From NCBI GenBank assembly GCA_009733575.1, contig ML769559.1, forward strand, positions 62,001-126,000: a stretch of 64,000 nt of DNA, written 5' to 3'. Each line of letters begins with the position of its first letter. Position 1 is the first letter of the stretch. Under the pieces are notes generated by a model. The model did not search any database. It saw only the letters and a program-made list of their open reading frames with translations, and was not told the DNA's origin. The position numbers and the translations under genes were made by a program. Shown piece after piece: positions 47,395 to 59,194 of the stretch. Source of the DNA: Gymnopus androsaceus JB14 (taxonomy: Eukaryota; Basidiomycota; Agaricomycetes; Agaricales; Omphalotaceae).

Positions 47395-47690
47395 AGGCGT
47401 ATTCATCAGCGTCATTGCGGCGGTCTGACGAATGGCTATTTTCCTGGGACTCGAAGATGGGGTTCAATGAACATAAATACCGGTGGACTCCTCAGTGCCT
47501 CCTGTTTCGATAAAGGAGTACTCTACTCCAGAGTCGGACGCAAAGAGATCTAGATTCCAGAAAGATATTCTTCTAAACGAGGCGAAGAGGGCCCGGGAGA
47601 TAGACCACAAACACGAGCTGGATCACAATATAGTGCAGAAACTGAGGTTGAACGTTGAAGATTTAGGAACTTTCCGCGGCAATTGGGTGC
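47395..47690 (+). pseudogene. Terpene cyclase fragment B
   Basis: Reads (V)FISVIAA, TNGYFPGT (degraded NSE region), then STPESDAKRSRFQKDILLNE and AKRAREIDHKHELDHN. A diverged last-exon relic, related to fragment C at 49975. Confidence 0.6.
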
Positions 47691-48059
47691 TCCGCATTAT
47701 GATGCTTTAGATAGAATACAGAATGAGAGGATTTTGAACAGTGGTACACCGTTCCGTATTCCATAGACACTGACAGTTAACTTGGAAGGAAGGAAGTATA
47801 TTACGAAGGAACGGCTGCGCGCTTAGAAAAATTTGAGGAGAGCCGATGATAGACAGCTCTAACGCTACTTCGAGCTACTTCCATTAGCGAGAGTTCTTCG
47901 TCCGACAATCACGTCCGAAGTCCCATCTAGTACATGCACCGGTTGTGTCCCGGTGATTCAATTCGAGCTAAGATAAGATGAGCGTTTCAATTGTGATGAA
48001 CTTGCCATCATACTTACAATGAATCTAACAACCTGAATGTACTTAGCTGGGACTCGACT

Positions 48060-48290
48060 CCGACGTCGCGAGTCCCATGCATGCTCCTGAGAATACTTGT
48101 TAGTGGCCACAGGAGTGAAAGGAAATCATACGTGCATATGAGCCACCCAAGAATTATTACATGCAATTTTTCGCCTGTTATTTACATTTTTAGGCAGTGT
48201 TATTGTAATAACATTGCCAAGAATTCTTCATGCTACCCTGGAACATATATTCATTACCAAACTCTGTCCGAAAAAAAACAGAGTTCACGT
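48060..48290 (+). repeat. Direct repeat unit flanking cyclase 3 (left copy)
   Basis: Shares long stretches with 50485-50740: CATGCTCCTGAGAATAC, ACAGGAGTGAAA, TGCAATTTTTCGCCTGTTA and GAGTTCACGTTCGCGGA at the end. The two copies bracket cyclase 3, defining a tandem duplication period of about 2.4 kb. Confidence 0.65.
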
Positions 48291-48700
48291 TCGCGGAAGA
48301 AGACCTAGTGACGTCAACAGTCAGCGTCTCTCCTGCGTTCGCGGAGGGGCGGAAGAAGAGGTCTGTCCACATTAACATCACCTACTAGGAGTTGCGCCAA
48401 CAGCTACCAGCATTGCTCCCTACCGATATCAAGGATCCCGGCAAAAAATACTTGAACGACCCACTGAAGTGTCCAAGCTTTGGTCCTACCGTAGCAGCGT
48501 CTCTCCTTGTCGATATTAAGTGAAAAAGATACCACTGCACTTGAATGACACACTGGAGATGTACAGCTGGCACCGTCTCTCCTTACCGATATTAAGGAAC
48601 CTGGGTGAGAAAAAATACCAGAGGCATACACTTGAGCGACACGCTGGAGTATCGGAGGAAATTATTTTCCGAGTCTCTGGCCCAGGATAGAACCAGTACC

Positions 48701-48760
48701 ATATAAGAGGTTCGTTTTTCATGAGTTCAAAAACAATCCACTTGCCAGTGAGATATAGCC
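48701..48760 (+). promoter_or_regulatory. Core promoter of terpene cyclase 3
   Basis: ATATAAGAGGTTCGTTTTTC, ATGAGTTC and AAAAACAATCC, 60 nt before the ATG. Homologous to the tract before copies 1 and 2. Confidence 0.6.
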
Positions 48761-49858
48761 ATGTCTCCCTTCCCATCCCAACCTGTGGATACTGCTCGCG
48801 TCGTTCCGTACTTCAGTTCTTTCCCTGTAAAGAACTGCGAGTACACCGCGTTACCGACCATCCAGAAAGCGCTGAACAGCACAATCTATAGCTGTACAAC
48901 TCCCGGGACGAAAGCCCAAAGAAAGGCCGAGTATCGTCATACGAACCCAGCAGGCAACCTCTTTGGGTTGTGCTTCTCGTTGAGTGAAGCGGATCGCCTG
49001 CGATATGTTGTCCAGTTTATTGAGTTTCTGTGTATTGTGGATGGTAAGTCGACGATACTTACTATAATTCTTACTTACTCACTCTTCGTATAGATGTGAT
49101 GGAGGATCTTCCGTTCAAGGAGGCTTGCAAAGAGCATGATTTCCTCCGGGAAGCACTGTCCGATGGATACCAAGACGAATACGAGGGGTCGGGCCCATTA
49201 GTAAATCCAGAAGATTTTTGCGTGACATCCGCACGGAGCTCGTGAACGAAAACGACCCGAGCTCTTTGGTATTACTTGAAACTCTGGACATGAGCTTAGA
49301 GCACAGGGACAGTCTCGACGTGGAGTTCCTAACCCTCGAAGACTATATCCCCTACAGAAAAATGAATTTCGACTATGAGTAAGTACGTTCCCTGAAGCGC
49401 AAACACACTGACTAACTTTGCAACTGTATCATTATAGATTCGTCTGTCAGCTTGTACGTTGGGCCATGAAGATCCCAATGAAGTTTAGCCCAGAGGAAGA
49501 GCTGCTAGTCAGCAGATACGAGCATAGCATCGGCGTCATTGTCGGCTTAACCAACGACTACTTTTCATGGGAGATGGAGCGCAACCAGCCTACAGACAGA
49601 CTCCGAAACGCTGTTGCTGTCTTGACAAAGGAGCACTCTATTCCCGAGTCAGAAGCCAAGGTTATGCTGAAAGATTATATTATGAAGGAAGAGAAGAAGG
49701 CATTGGAGCTGATGCACAAGTTCGAAAGCAACAAGGAGGACTTTGAGCAAGCGACGCGTTATTTGACTGCGTTGGATCTTTTTGCGGCGGGATATAGCTT
49801 TTGGTGCTCGACATGCCCTAGATATCACCGGGTACAGAAGGAAGAGGATTTTAATTAG
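48761..49858 (+). pseudogene. Class I terpene cyclase 3 (one-base frameshift)
   Basis: Exons 48761-49043, 49094-49378 and 49438-49858 align throughout with copies 1 and 2. The aspartate motif DDVMED is restored across intron 1, the NSE motif NDYFSWEME is intact and CPRYH is present. The C terminus is slightly longer (QKEEDFN). In exon 2, at about 49177-49185, four G residues stand where alignment to copy 2 suggests five (GAGGGGTCGGG). This shifts the frame and leads to a TGA after about 50 codons. Everything after is conserved at protein level in the proper frame (FLRDIRTELVNENDPSSLVL). The gene may be functional if the missing G is a consensus error; if the base is truly missing, inactivation is recent. 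Confidence 0.8.
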
Positions 49859-49974
49859 GAAAGCTTGAAGATACCCCATCCCGCCGGCTTCCTTTTTCGG
49901 GCTCAACATCCCGAACCCTACGTAGAAGATATTTGATTTGTATATTTTTTGACTTATATAGAAATTCGAGCTGG

Positions 49975-50240
49975 TTTTTGGCGGCGCATTCATCCGACGG
50001 CGTCATTGCGGCAGGCTTGACGAGCGACTATTTTCCTAGGGCTCATCCAATGAAAAACGCCATCCTGTCTCGATAAGTTAGGGGAGCACTCTATTCCAGA
50101 GCCGAACGCAAATAAATCCAGAAAGATGTTCTTCTGAACGAGGCGAAGAGGGCCCGGCAGATAGAGCAGAAGCATGAGTTGGATCACAATAGAGTACAGA
50201 GGAGGTTGAACGTTGAAGATTTAGGAACTTTCCGCGGCAA
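49975..50240 (+). pseudogene. Terpene cyclase fragment C
   Basis: A further last-exon relic downstream of copy 3, matching fragment B at nucleotide level (GGCGAAGAGGGCCCGG; GAACGTTGAAGATTTAGGAA). It has several stops and no intact motif. Confidence 0.6.
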
Positions 50241-50484
50241 GATCCGCGGCTTGATAACGGTAAGTATGTCCTCCTTTTCCATAGGCACTGACAGTTGTCT
50301 TGGAAAAATTCGAGATGAGTCGAAGAAGGACAGTTCCAGCGAGAATTCTTCGTCGGAAGTCCCTATATACCGTATGTGGACCGGTGTTTTAATTTGGGCT
50401 TCCATTGTTATACGCACTCGGAAGATAGTATGAACTGCGCAATATATGTAACTGGGACTCGTTCGACTCCAAGAATGCAAGTAC

Positions 50485-50740
50485 ACGTTTTATGAGCGTC
50501 GCGAGTCCTAAGCATGCTCCTGAGAATACGACTTGTTAACGGCTACAGGAGTGAAAAGAAATCATACCTGCATACTTGCATAAGAGCCTTCCAAGAATTG
50601 TTATATGCAATTTTTCGCCTGTTACAGTATTTGTGCATTTTTGGGCGGTGTTAGTAACATTTCCAAGTGCTAATGCTACCCTAGCACATATACGTTACCG
50701 TGACTGAACTTGTCCAAAAAAACGAAGTTCACGTTCGCGG
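50485..50740 (+). repeat. Direct repeat unit flanking cyclase 3 (right copy)
   Basis: Second copy of the 48060-48290 unit (see there). Confidence 0.65.
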
Positions 50741-50914
50741 ACGAAGACGAAGACATTAATATCACCTAAAGTTGGGAGTCAGAGACGAGGATCAAATCGT
50801 CTCCTTCGGTCGCGGAAGAAGACCAATATCACCGATCACTAGTAGTGGCGACAGTCCTTATCGATATTAAGGGACTACTCCAACGGCACCGGAACAACTC
50901 ATACAGCTCACAGC

Positions 50915-51020
50915 GAGCAGGCGATGCGGTGTTTGACTGCGCTGGAACTTTTCGCGGCCGGATATACATAGCTTGTGGTGCTCGACATGCCTTAGATATC
51001 ATCGGATACAGGAGCAGGAT
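50915..51020 (+). pseudogene. Terpene cyclase fragment D
   Basis: About 100 bp matching the very end of the last exon: LTALELFAAGY, then a shifted frame with WCSTCLRYHRIQ. The rightmost trace of the array. Confidence 0.6.
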
Positions 51021-51665
51021 TGAGCTGAAGCTTGAAAATACCCAGGCCCTCATCCAGGATCCTATACAGATACTTTTGACCAAGTAGAGATTTCCCAATT
51101 TCCGAACGCAGATTCAAAGATGGCATTACGATAACCCGGAAGCCAGTGAGAAAAGCGCAGGATAAGAACCCGACTACGGCTTCTCGAGCTGTTTCGTGGT
51201 AGTATGTGCCATGAATTTTTCCTCTGCAAGTTTCACAATCTCAGGACTCGGAAGGAGGCTCTCTGACAACGATTGCTAGAATTCAGGTTCAGTGGTAAGT
51301 GAAATATGTACTACGAAAATTAAATAATGCATACCGTGGCCATTATCGACAGGTTCCAATTGGTGTTCAAGCGTACTTCTGGGGAGTCAAAAGTCGGAGG
51401 AATAAGGGAAGCAGGTCCAGGTGATCGATAGTTGATTCGCGACCGAGTAGAGGAGCGAGGCCACTGATCTGCATAGCAAGAGCTGCGTACGCAACAATTC
51501 CGAAAACCCTACTAGCACGAGGAATGTCTTAAGAAAACCCTAATTAACCTATCTGGAATTTGAGAGGAAGCAGCTGCGCGTTGAGTGATGAGTACCAGCG
51601 CTACTTTAAGCGCCCACCAGACCTCTTTTGACCACAACCACATCGATCTCCTCTAAACTTGCGAA
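51021..51665. other. Intergenic, no gene seen
   Basis: The boundary between the cyclase array and the ARP2 housekeeping gene. Short unsupported open frames only. Confidence 0.5.
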
Positions 51666-53046
51666 ATGGACCCTGGAGTACCGCTGGTCGTAGATAACGG
51701 TACAGGTGTAAGTGAAAAAAGCCTTTTAATAATTATTTCTAAAACTCTCGCGCGCAGTTTGTAAAAGTAGGCTACGCAGGCTCTAATTTCCCCGAACATG
51801 TCTTCCCCTCCATCGTCGGTCGTCCCATCCTGCGCGCCGAAGAACGAGTCGGGACCACCACAATCAAAGATATCATGATCGGCGACGAAGCAGCCGAGAA
51901 CCGCAACTTCTTGCAAGTAACGCAACCGATGGAACACGGTATCATCCGCAACTGGGAAGATATGAAGCATTTGTGGGATTATACTTTCGATGAAAAGCTC
52001 AAAGTGGATCCAAGGGGGAGAAAGATTCTGTTGACGGAGCCGCCGATGAATCCGAAAGCGAATAGGGTGAAGATGTGTGAGGTGATGTTTGAGGAGTATG
52101 GATTGGGGGGTGTATATGTGGCTATTCAGGCCGTGTTAACGTTGTATGCTCAGGGTGTGTGCTGTCTTTTTGCTTTCATTTCAAAATGTTAATTCGTTGA
52201 TAGGTCTAACAACCGGAGTCGTCGTCGACTCTGGGGACGGCGTCACGCACATCGTCCCCGTCTACGATGGATTCGCCTTACCACACTTGACACGCAGGCT
52301 CGACATTGCTGGGCGCGATGTTACCCGATACCTGATCAAGCTCCTTCTCATGCGCGGGTATGCGTTCAACAGGACCGCTGATTTCGAGACTGTGAGGGAG
52401 ATTAAGGAAAAGCTGTGTTATGTTAGCTACGACCTCGATATGGACACACGGCTTTCGGAAGAGACGACTGTTCTTGTCGAGAGCTATCAGTTGCCTGATG
52501 GACGAACTATTAAAGTCGGTTCAGAGCGATTCGAAGCACCCGAATGCATGTTTCAGCCACATCTAGTCGACGTCGAACAGCCTGGTGTAGCAGGTGCGTG
52601 CCTCTTCATCTTTGGTTTGCTGTTTATCTAATCCCATCGTAGAAATGCTCTTCCAAACGATCCAAAACGCAGCCGTTGACATCCGCTCGGAACTATACAA
52701 ACATATCGTTTTATCCGGTGGATCGAGTATGTACCCTGGGTTACCCAGTAGGTTGGAGAAGGAGATGAAGCAGTTGTATTTGACGAGGGTGTTGGGCGGG
52801 GATCCTACGAGGTTGAATGTACGTGCCCTTGCTCTTTCCTTCCACGATTCCGTTTGGTTTGCTGATACGTCCACAGAAATTCAAGATCCGAATTGAAGAC
52901 CCTCCTCGACGGAAACACATGGTGTTCCTCGGCGGTGCCGTCCTTGCTGATATCATGAAAGGCCGTGAAGAGTTTTGGATATCGAGAGAGGAGTGGTTTG
53001 AGCAGGGCGTCAAGTCGCTTGATAAGCTTGGGAGGGGGGACAATTG
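51666..53046 (+). CDS. ARP2: Actin-related protein 2 (Arp2/3 complex)
   Basis: An ATP-binding subunit of the Arp2/3 actin-nucleating complex in the cortical cytoskeleton. ATG at 51666; exons about 51666-51707, 51758-52153, 52204-52590, 52643-52818 and 52876-53046. The product starts [20 protein letters not shown] (phosphate-binding loop 1) and includes [54 protein letters not shown] (phosphate loop 2 and ARP2-specific signature), [40 protein letters not shown] (adenosine motif) and [20 protein letters not shown]. It ends about 385 residues later with LDKLGRGDN, the usual ARP2 length. No lesions seen. It marks the right-hand border of the terpenoid region and is convergent with the pyridoxal kinase gene. 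Confidence 0.95.
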
Positions 53047-53122
53047 AGCACTACGCTGTAATTCTAGAGGAATTGAATTGTATTTGGAATGGAATGGAAC
53101 ACTCTATGAAACTGATTCTACT

Positions 53123-54443
53123 CTACAAATTCGTCGTCCAAAATCCATCCCATCTCTCCAATTGCCTAATTTTAGTCGTAGTTTCAGTCGAGTCACTCCG
53201 TATAATATCAATACTCTGAACAAGCCTCAGCTCCCTCCCTCTCATCCTCCTAACTTTCCTCATCGGGTCCACTGCATCCCTCTCATCATCTGTAGGGAGC
53301 CTTTCCGCCTCGGGTAACTGCGCAGCATACTCGGATGTCCGACAAAGAACCGCGTGGGTTTTTGTTAGTGCTTGCGATACTGCCGCTGGGAGGGGGGGTA
53401 GAGGACCGGGTGAGTCGGGGTCGGGATCATAGTGAGCCAAAACCAGAGCAGAGAAAAGGTCTCCAACGCCGGAGAAGTAGCCTGGGAGGAGAGGGACGCA
53501 TTGGGCGTAGACTGCGGATGTGTCTGGGGATTCGGACTCGGATTCGTCTACGGAAGAAGCAATACACAAAAGCCATTCCTCATCTCGGTCATCTGGGGGC
53601 TGGATAGACCCAGGTAACAACGCAGCGAGCCATGGTCTACCAGTGAGCGGGATCGAGCTGATCGCTACATTTGATACCCTGTATTCTTTGTGCAGCTTGG
53701 TTAGAGCATGGCGGAGAGAGGCGGGGGAGGTGAGGGTGGTTGAGGTTAGGGTTCTGGAAGAAGGGATTGTGCTGTGTCAGTATCGATGTCAATTCAAGTT
53801 AAGGGAGAAGGTTAGGCTTACTCCACTTCGAACCAATTAGGCGTAATGATAGTTGAGAGCGGCAGCATGCTTCGATAGACGGGGACAACGTCTGCTGCGA
53901 CGTATAGACGTCCTGCGTCGCCCATAACAGCTGCATACAACGAAATGGTTAATAAACTATCCTGCCAAGTAATAGCTTGAGACTTACGATCCAACAGATA
54001 AACCAACCCAGGCTTTTCCTTCCTCAGCTTTTCCGCAAGTTGTTTAACAGCAGTCAAGGCTTCGGCGTTGGGGATGTAGCCTGACTTTCAATGCAGATTA
54101 ACAAAGAACAGTACTGCATTATGTATACACTGCACTTGTACTCACCAGTCAAAAGCCTCACAGGACTCAACAACTCATTCCGCTCCAACGCATCGAATAT
54201 CGAGTTTAGCTCCGTCGCGGATGTTTTGCTCCCCCCTGAACGACCGTAGCCAGAGTGGTTGGAGAAGTTGACGGTGTTTACGAGCTGAGTTATTTTAAGT
54301 ATGAGATGAAGATGAAGTTGTAAGATAAGCGACCGATCTTACATCGACATCGTACCCGAGGCATTGCAGAGGAATGCAGCAGCTTTTCCGCCAACGTAGC
54401 CAAAGGCGACGTGAGATTGGATGCTGAGAATCCGACCTTGCAT
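53123..54443 (-). CDS. Pyridoxal kinase (vitamin B6 salvage)
   Basis: Phosphorylates pyridoxal, pyridoxine and pyridoxamine with ATP in the cytosol. Minus strand; ATG at 54441-54443 gives MQGRILSIQSHVAFGYVGGK (substrate-binding signature). After the first intron come NTVNFSNHSGYGRSGGSK, then ATELNSIFDALERNELLSPV, RLLTGYIPNAEALTAVKQLA, DAGRLYVAADVVPVYRSMLP, TIITPNWFEVE and the anion-hole/catalytic-base segment PLLPGYFSGVGDLFSALVLA. All belong to the PfkB-type pyridoxal kinase family. In exon 1 the highly conserved AAFPLQCLGYDVD is broken by one missing C (GCATTCCTCTGC), shifting the frame. In a conserved, normally essential gene this is more likely a homopolymer error than a real mutation. The 3' end is about 75 bp from the ARP2 stop. 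Confidence 0.85.
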
Positions 54444-54782
54444 GGCGATTGAGATTGAAAACGATGGAGGGTGACGCTAGCCCTTCTATCGATGAAAATC
54501 CGAAGTGATGCCGTGGGGCCATCTGACTCATGGGCGCCAATTACTACATATATAAACCTCACTAGTTGCATGTCAAGAAGGATCTGATTTCTTTTCCCCA
54601 TCATTATGAGTGAAGAGCCCTCTCCAGGCATTATGTATGTACAATCGATATTGATCTAGCGGTGGAAACTGAATCTTATTGAAAGGAATCCTCAAACTAC
54701 TGTCATCGAAAACAGGTGGGTAATGATTTACAGTCTGAATTATTTGTTTTCTAGTGATAATGGTCTCTACCAAGCATGCTTA

Positions 54783-56532
54783 AAGGGGCTTCCAATGTTG
54801 AAATAACTGGTGGCCATTTTGTTATTGGAAACACCACAAATTATCATGTTATGTGTTGGTTAAATATTACATCAAACATAAATACACCAACTGATATTAC
54901 ATTCCATTGAAGCAAATGATACAGAAACCAAAATCTGTGATTGGCTTAAAGCACCTGATTGCTCTGTCAATTTTCAGACAGCTGTTGACAAGAAAACAAA
55001 TGGTACTGGACAATGGATTGTGGAATCATTCCAAGTATAAGAACTGGAAAGGAAAGTTCCACTGTACTGTGGATTCAAGGCAAAGGTAGAAGTTGATTTG
55101 CTTTTGCTTCTGGTGTATGATTCACATTGTGTCTTATAGCTGGATCAGGAAAAACATTTTTATTGTAGGTTTACTCATCAACATTCATACTGTGCCTTGT
55201 TGAAGATATGTATTTTTAACAGGACCACTATCATTGAGGATCTTCAAAAGAATGCCCCAAAGAGTGTATGGTATCATTACTTTGATATCCGAGATAATAA
55301 GGGGCTGAAGTCAACATACCGAGGTTTTGTGCTGTCTCTTTTGCAACAAGTGGGATCAAACACACATGGAGTCCATTCTGAGCTCAATAACCTCTATAAT
55401 AAGTGCAAAAAGGGCTTATCAGCTTCACAGCCACAAACATTGGAGGTGGAAGATAGCTCTGAAAAACATCTTCAATGATATTGGGTGTGGATATGTGATA
55501 ATTGATGCCATGGATGAATGCCAGGAAAAGCAAGCAGTTTACAAGTGGTTGAATGGAGCTGGATGTACTCCCAACCTTCACATTGCCATTACAAGCCGTG
55601 ATCACATTGGGACAAACATAACTTGTGCTTCACAACAAATTTTCCTAGGCAGTTCTGGAATTGATGATGATATAGTCCTGCACCTTAACAGGGAAGTATC
55701 AATTATGGCTTTAAAGGAAAATTGCAGGAGGAGGTCAGGCAATCATTAATGACCCAAGCCCATGGCCAGTAAGTCCAAAATCAGATTTGCCTTTGTACTT
55801 TATGTGCTGATTTACAATCAAACCTTAGGTTCCGGTGGGTAGATTGTCAACTGAAAAGTTTGAGTCAATGTGGTTCTCCAAAATCAGTTCGGAAAGCATT
55901 ACAAAAATTACCAAAGGATTTAGAAGAAACATATACAATGGCCTTGCGAAAAGCTCATGAAAGTGATGATGCAGAAAATGCTCATCACATTCTTCTTTGG
56001 CTCACTTATGCATTTGAGCCACTGAACACAAGGCAGATCAGTACAATTCTAGTTATTGATTTGGAGGAGCAGCGAGTTGAGGAAGAGAGTCAAATGGATT
56101 TGAAGCTAGATGTGATCATTGATTCCAATCTTGTTACTGTGGATCACAATCAAGTAGTACAGCTTGCACATGCATCTGTGAAAGAATTTTTGGTAAATAG
56201 CCATCAACATGGATCATGCAGCTAATGTATTTGAAATAAACATGCAGATTTCTCATGATGTAATAACACAGGCATGTCTGATCTACTTACTACAATTTCT
56301 GAAAAATGATGAATGTTTTGAACGGGATGATGTTTGGGGGGAATCAACTGTATTTGGGGATTATGCAGTGTTCCAATGGCGAGCTCATGCAAGGATAGTT
56401 GAAGAAGAAATCCAGGAGAACACAGCAGTGAAATTGATTAAAATTCTATTTGAAAGCCAGCATACTCACTTCAGAAGGTGGGTTACAAGATATATGAGCT
56501 ATACGCTTGATCATGATTCAACTATATTTTAA
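54783..56532 (+). pseudogene. NACHT-domain NLR-like (STAND) protein, N-terminal and NTPase part
   Basis: A fungal NLR-like architecture: signal-transduction NTPases that in other fungi act in non-self recognition. Visible parts: SNVEITGGHFVIGN (54795-54840); ICDWLKAPDCSVNFQTAVDK followed by TGQWIVESFQYKNWKGK; after an intron the Walker A GKAGSGKT (about 55065-55155); KSVWYHYFDIRDNKGLKSTY; Walker B with the NACHT acidic patch YVIIDAMDECQE (about 55490-55530); IAITSRDH (sensor 1-like); then RWVDCQLKSLSQCGSPKSVR, KALQKLPKDLEETYTMALRK and LLWLTYAFEPLNTRQIS (winged-helix-like region). There is a frame slip between 55440 and 55470 and another near 56215, so the reading frame is broken as given. Ankyrin repeats follow about 2.7 kb downstream. 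Confidence 0.75.
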
Positions 56533-56589
56533 ACCACTTTACTGGTGCGTGAATGGAGGAGTTTAGATTGCAGAGCTGAGTCAGTGAAT

Positions 56590-59190
56590 CAAACTTATAT
56601 GAGGGTAAAGAAGGGTTCCGGGATTGTGGAGAGGCTGATCGTAAATGACGTACAAATGCGGGGCGCGCGGCGAGCGTAACAACCCGAGATATAATGGGAA
56701 TGCCCTTCAAGCAGCGCAAACCAATAGTGATGAGAGGCCAATGGATGCAACGCTCTCCTTGGTGAAAACGGCGCGGATGATATAGTACTCAAAGGAAATC
56801 AATCGAGACTCCGAGTGCTTTAGGGCGGAGAGCGTCCAAATTCGATGGGAGAATTGCCCCCTGTCACACCTCACGCTACCTACGTGATTCCAAGAAATAA
56901 GCCCATTCCATGTCAGTTGCGGGGATCTCTCGTATTGGAAATGGGGAGAGACTGATGTACAAAACGAGAACTTCTAACTATAGCGGTGGGATATGGAATG
57001 CCGCTACAACAAGCTCACTAACTATGGTCATAATAGAAGCCTATCAGACGTCAAGCCCACTCTCTTATGGACATAAAGCGCGGAGCGAGAGGCGATATAT
57101 AGTGCAACACAAAGGTGGGTGTCGATAACATGAGAATACGTGCCCTTGAGGCGTCAGTCGTGCATACCTCTGATAGGTCATCTCAAAGACCACGGGGCCG
57201 ACCTAACCGATCCTCTGATATATAGTCCCATAGGTGTAAAACTACTCCAATGAGGATCAGGAACATTCGAGGAAATGAAGATCCATTCACCCTCAACCTG
57301 CATGGCTGACACCAATTGGATAAAAGGTGATTAGACAGCCCATTTGAGATGACCTCAACGCTCTCTTGAAAAGGGGCTTATATAAAGATGCTCGAATCGA
57401 AGAATAATACCTGGCGCGAAGTAATGCCCTTCTGCCATGCCGACAACCGACAAGATCCATCGAGGTCGACATGGAAGCCATTGTGTTCATGGTAATGCAA
57501 CAAGTTGGAAGCCGCATACATAGATGATGGGAGCGACCAGATAATCATCGAATGTACTCGCAAGCCTGAAGGGTAGTTACTATCGCGAAATATTTGGGCT
57601 GCCTCTACATAAGCAGCTGCATACACTACTTTCTCCGTACGATCATTGACACAGACGCGCCATCTTTAGTCACATGAGCGTTCGCAAGCTCTTCTCCTTC
57701 AAATCACGGGGCTGACACATAAATGCATCAAATTTTAACTGGAATCTATTTGGAGAGAGTTCTTCATTCCAAATGAGACACTGCCGAAGCGACACCTGGA
57801 GACGTGAACCTTTTTAAGTTTCGGTCTTCTGGTACATAAGAGGAGGTGGCTGTAAAAATAGTAAGTAGCTTCACAGGCGAGCGTAACTCTTATGGAATGC
57901 CCCCTCACGATCGAGCAGCTGCAGAACTTAAATCGGATAAGCCTATTCAGCTTCTTCATTATGGAAAAGGGGGTCTCAAGATATATATATAGGGCCCATC
58001 AGGGGGACTCCCATCAGGGAATCCACCCCTACTCAAGAGCAGCGAAGTTCGGGCCGCATAACCATCACACAACGCGATGAATGAGCCAATATTCTGCCTC
58101 ACGACCAAACGCGCTCTCTTGGAAAAAGGGGCGCTGATATAATGCTCAGAAGCGGAAGATGTAGCCTAAGGGAATGGCATCTGCAGGTGCAGAAGCCTGC
58201 ATCATGCGGAGTGCAGGTACGATAGCCTAGGTGTCGTCACGCTGCTTCTCGGAAAGGGCTGATTACATAATAACCTTCTGCAAGCGCGGCCAGCTTATTG
58301 AGAATTCCTCTCAATTCTATCTTGCACAACATCCTATCGCGTATTCAGTATAGCATTGTCAAGCTCTCGGCATATCAATTACCGGGGTGCGGCTATAATC
58401 AACGGACGCAGTTAGATGACTCACAAGGGCGTGTACACCACAATGAAATGGGGGAACATTCCCTCCCTCCCACACTGAGAACTGCACACACAATAAACGA
58501 GCATGATGAACATGCCCAACTTGCCCAGCCTGAAACGGTCTGATGGCTCGGAGTAGAGGCGCGAAAGGAGGGACTGATAAAACGAACTTGGTCTCTAAAC
58601 ATCTCGCCGTTCATATGTTGCGACAAACGAGGCCCCTTCAGAGCAGCTGCGCATCATGAAATGAGCGTCCTACACTGCCTCATCCATCGATATCAAACGA
58701 CTACTCTCTGGCGCACACCGGAGGTTCGAGATGCCTAAATGCCCGAAGAGGAGAGAGGTCACAGTATGGTAATGTCCGCTCCTACATCTTCTGCATATCC
58801 TTACTACAGGTCATCGACACGAAGCCATCCGGTTGCGCGAACAAATGAAGCGTTAGGACATTCTCTTGAATATCAGGAGCGACGCTGCTAAATCATACAC
58901 AGGGTTACTCTTCTGATCATAGTCGAACCGCTTCCCAAGCAGCTTGCAAACATGCGTATGCAAGCTCTACCTACTATCGCTCATAGCGTCTCATTTTGAT
59001 AAGTAGCGGCAGATATTATATAGAATGCTCAACGGGGGTCTTCTTCAGGAATAGCCCATTCCAAGTTCAGCATCATTCATCCCTTCTGTCAACCTATCAG
59101 GCAGCATCAGGCGCCGCAGCGCATGAACGTGTCAAACCGCTATTCTCTCTGGAAAAGGGGGCTGATATATAATAAATGCTCAACAGGCGG
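56590..59190 (+). repeat. Decayed ankyrin-repeat tract
   Basis: Scattered degenerate copies of the 99-bp repeat found intact at 59.2-60.5 kb: GGGAATGCCCTTCAAGCAGC at 56696, CTCTCTTGAAAAGGGGCTTATATAAA at 57361, CTCTCTTGGAAAAAGGGGCGCTGATATAA at 58112, GCAGATATTATATAGAATGCTCAACGGGGG at about 59008 and CTCTCTGGAAAAGGGGGCTGATATATAATAAATGCTCA at 59147. Stops occur in all frames. Matches become longer towards the intact array. Confidence 0.65.
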
Positions 59191-59194
59191 TGTG

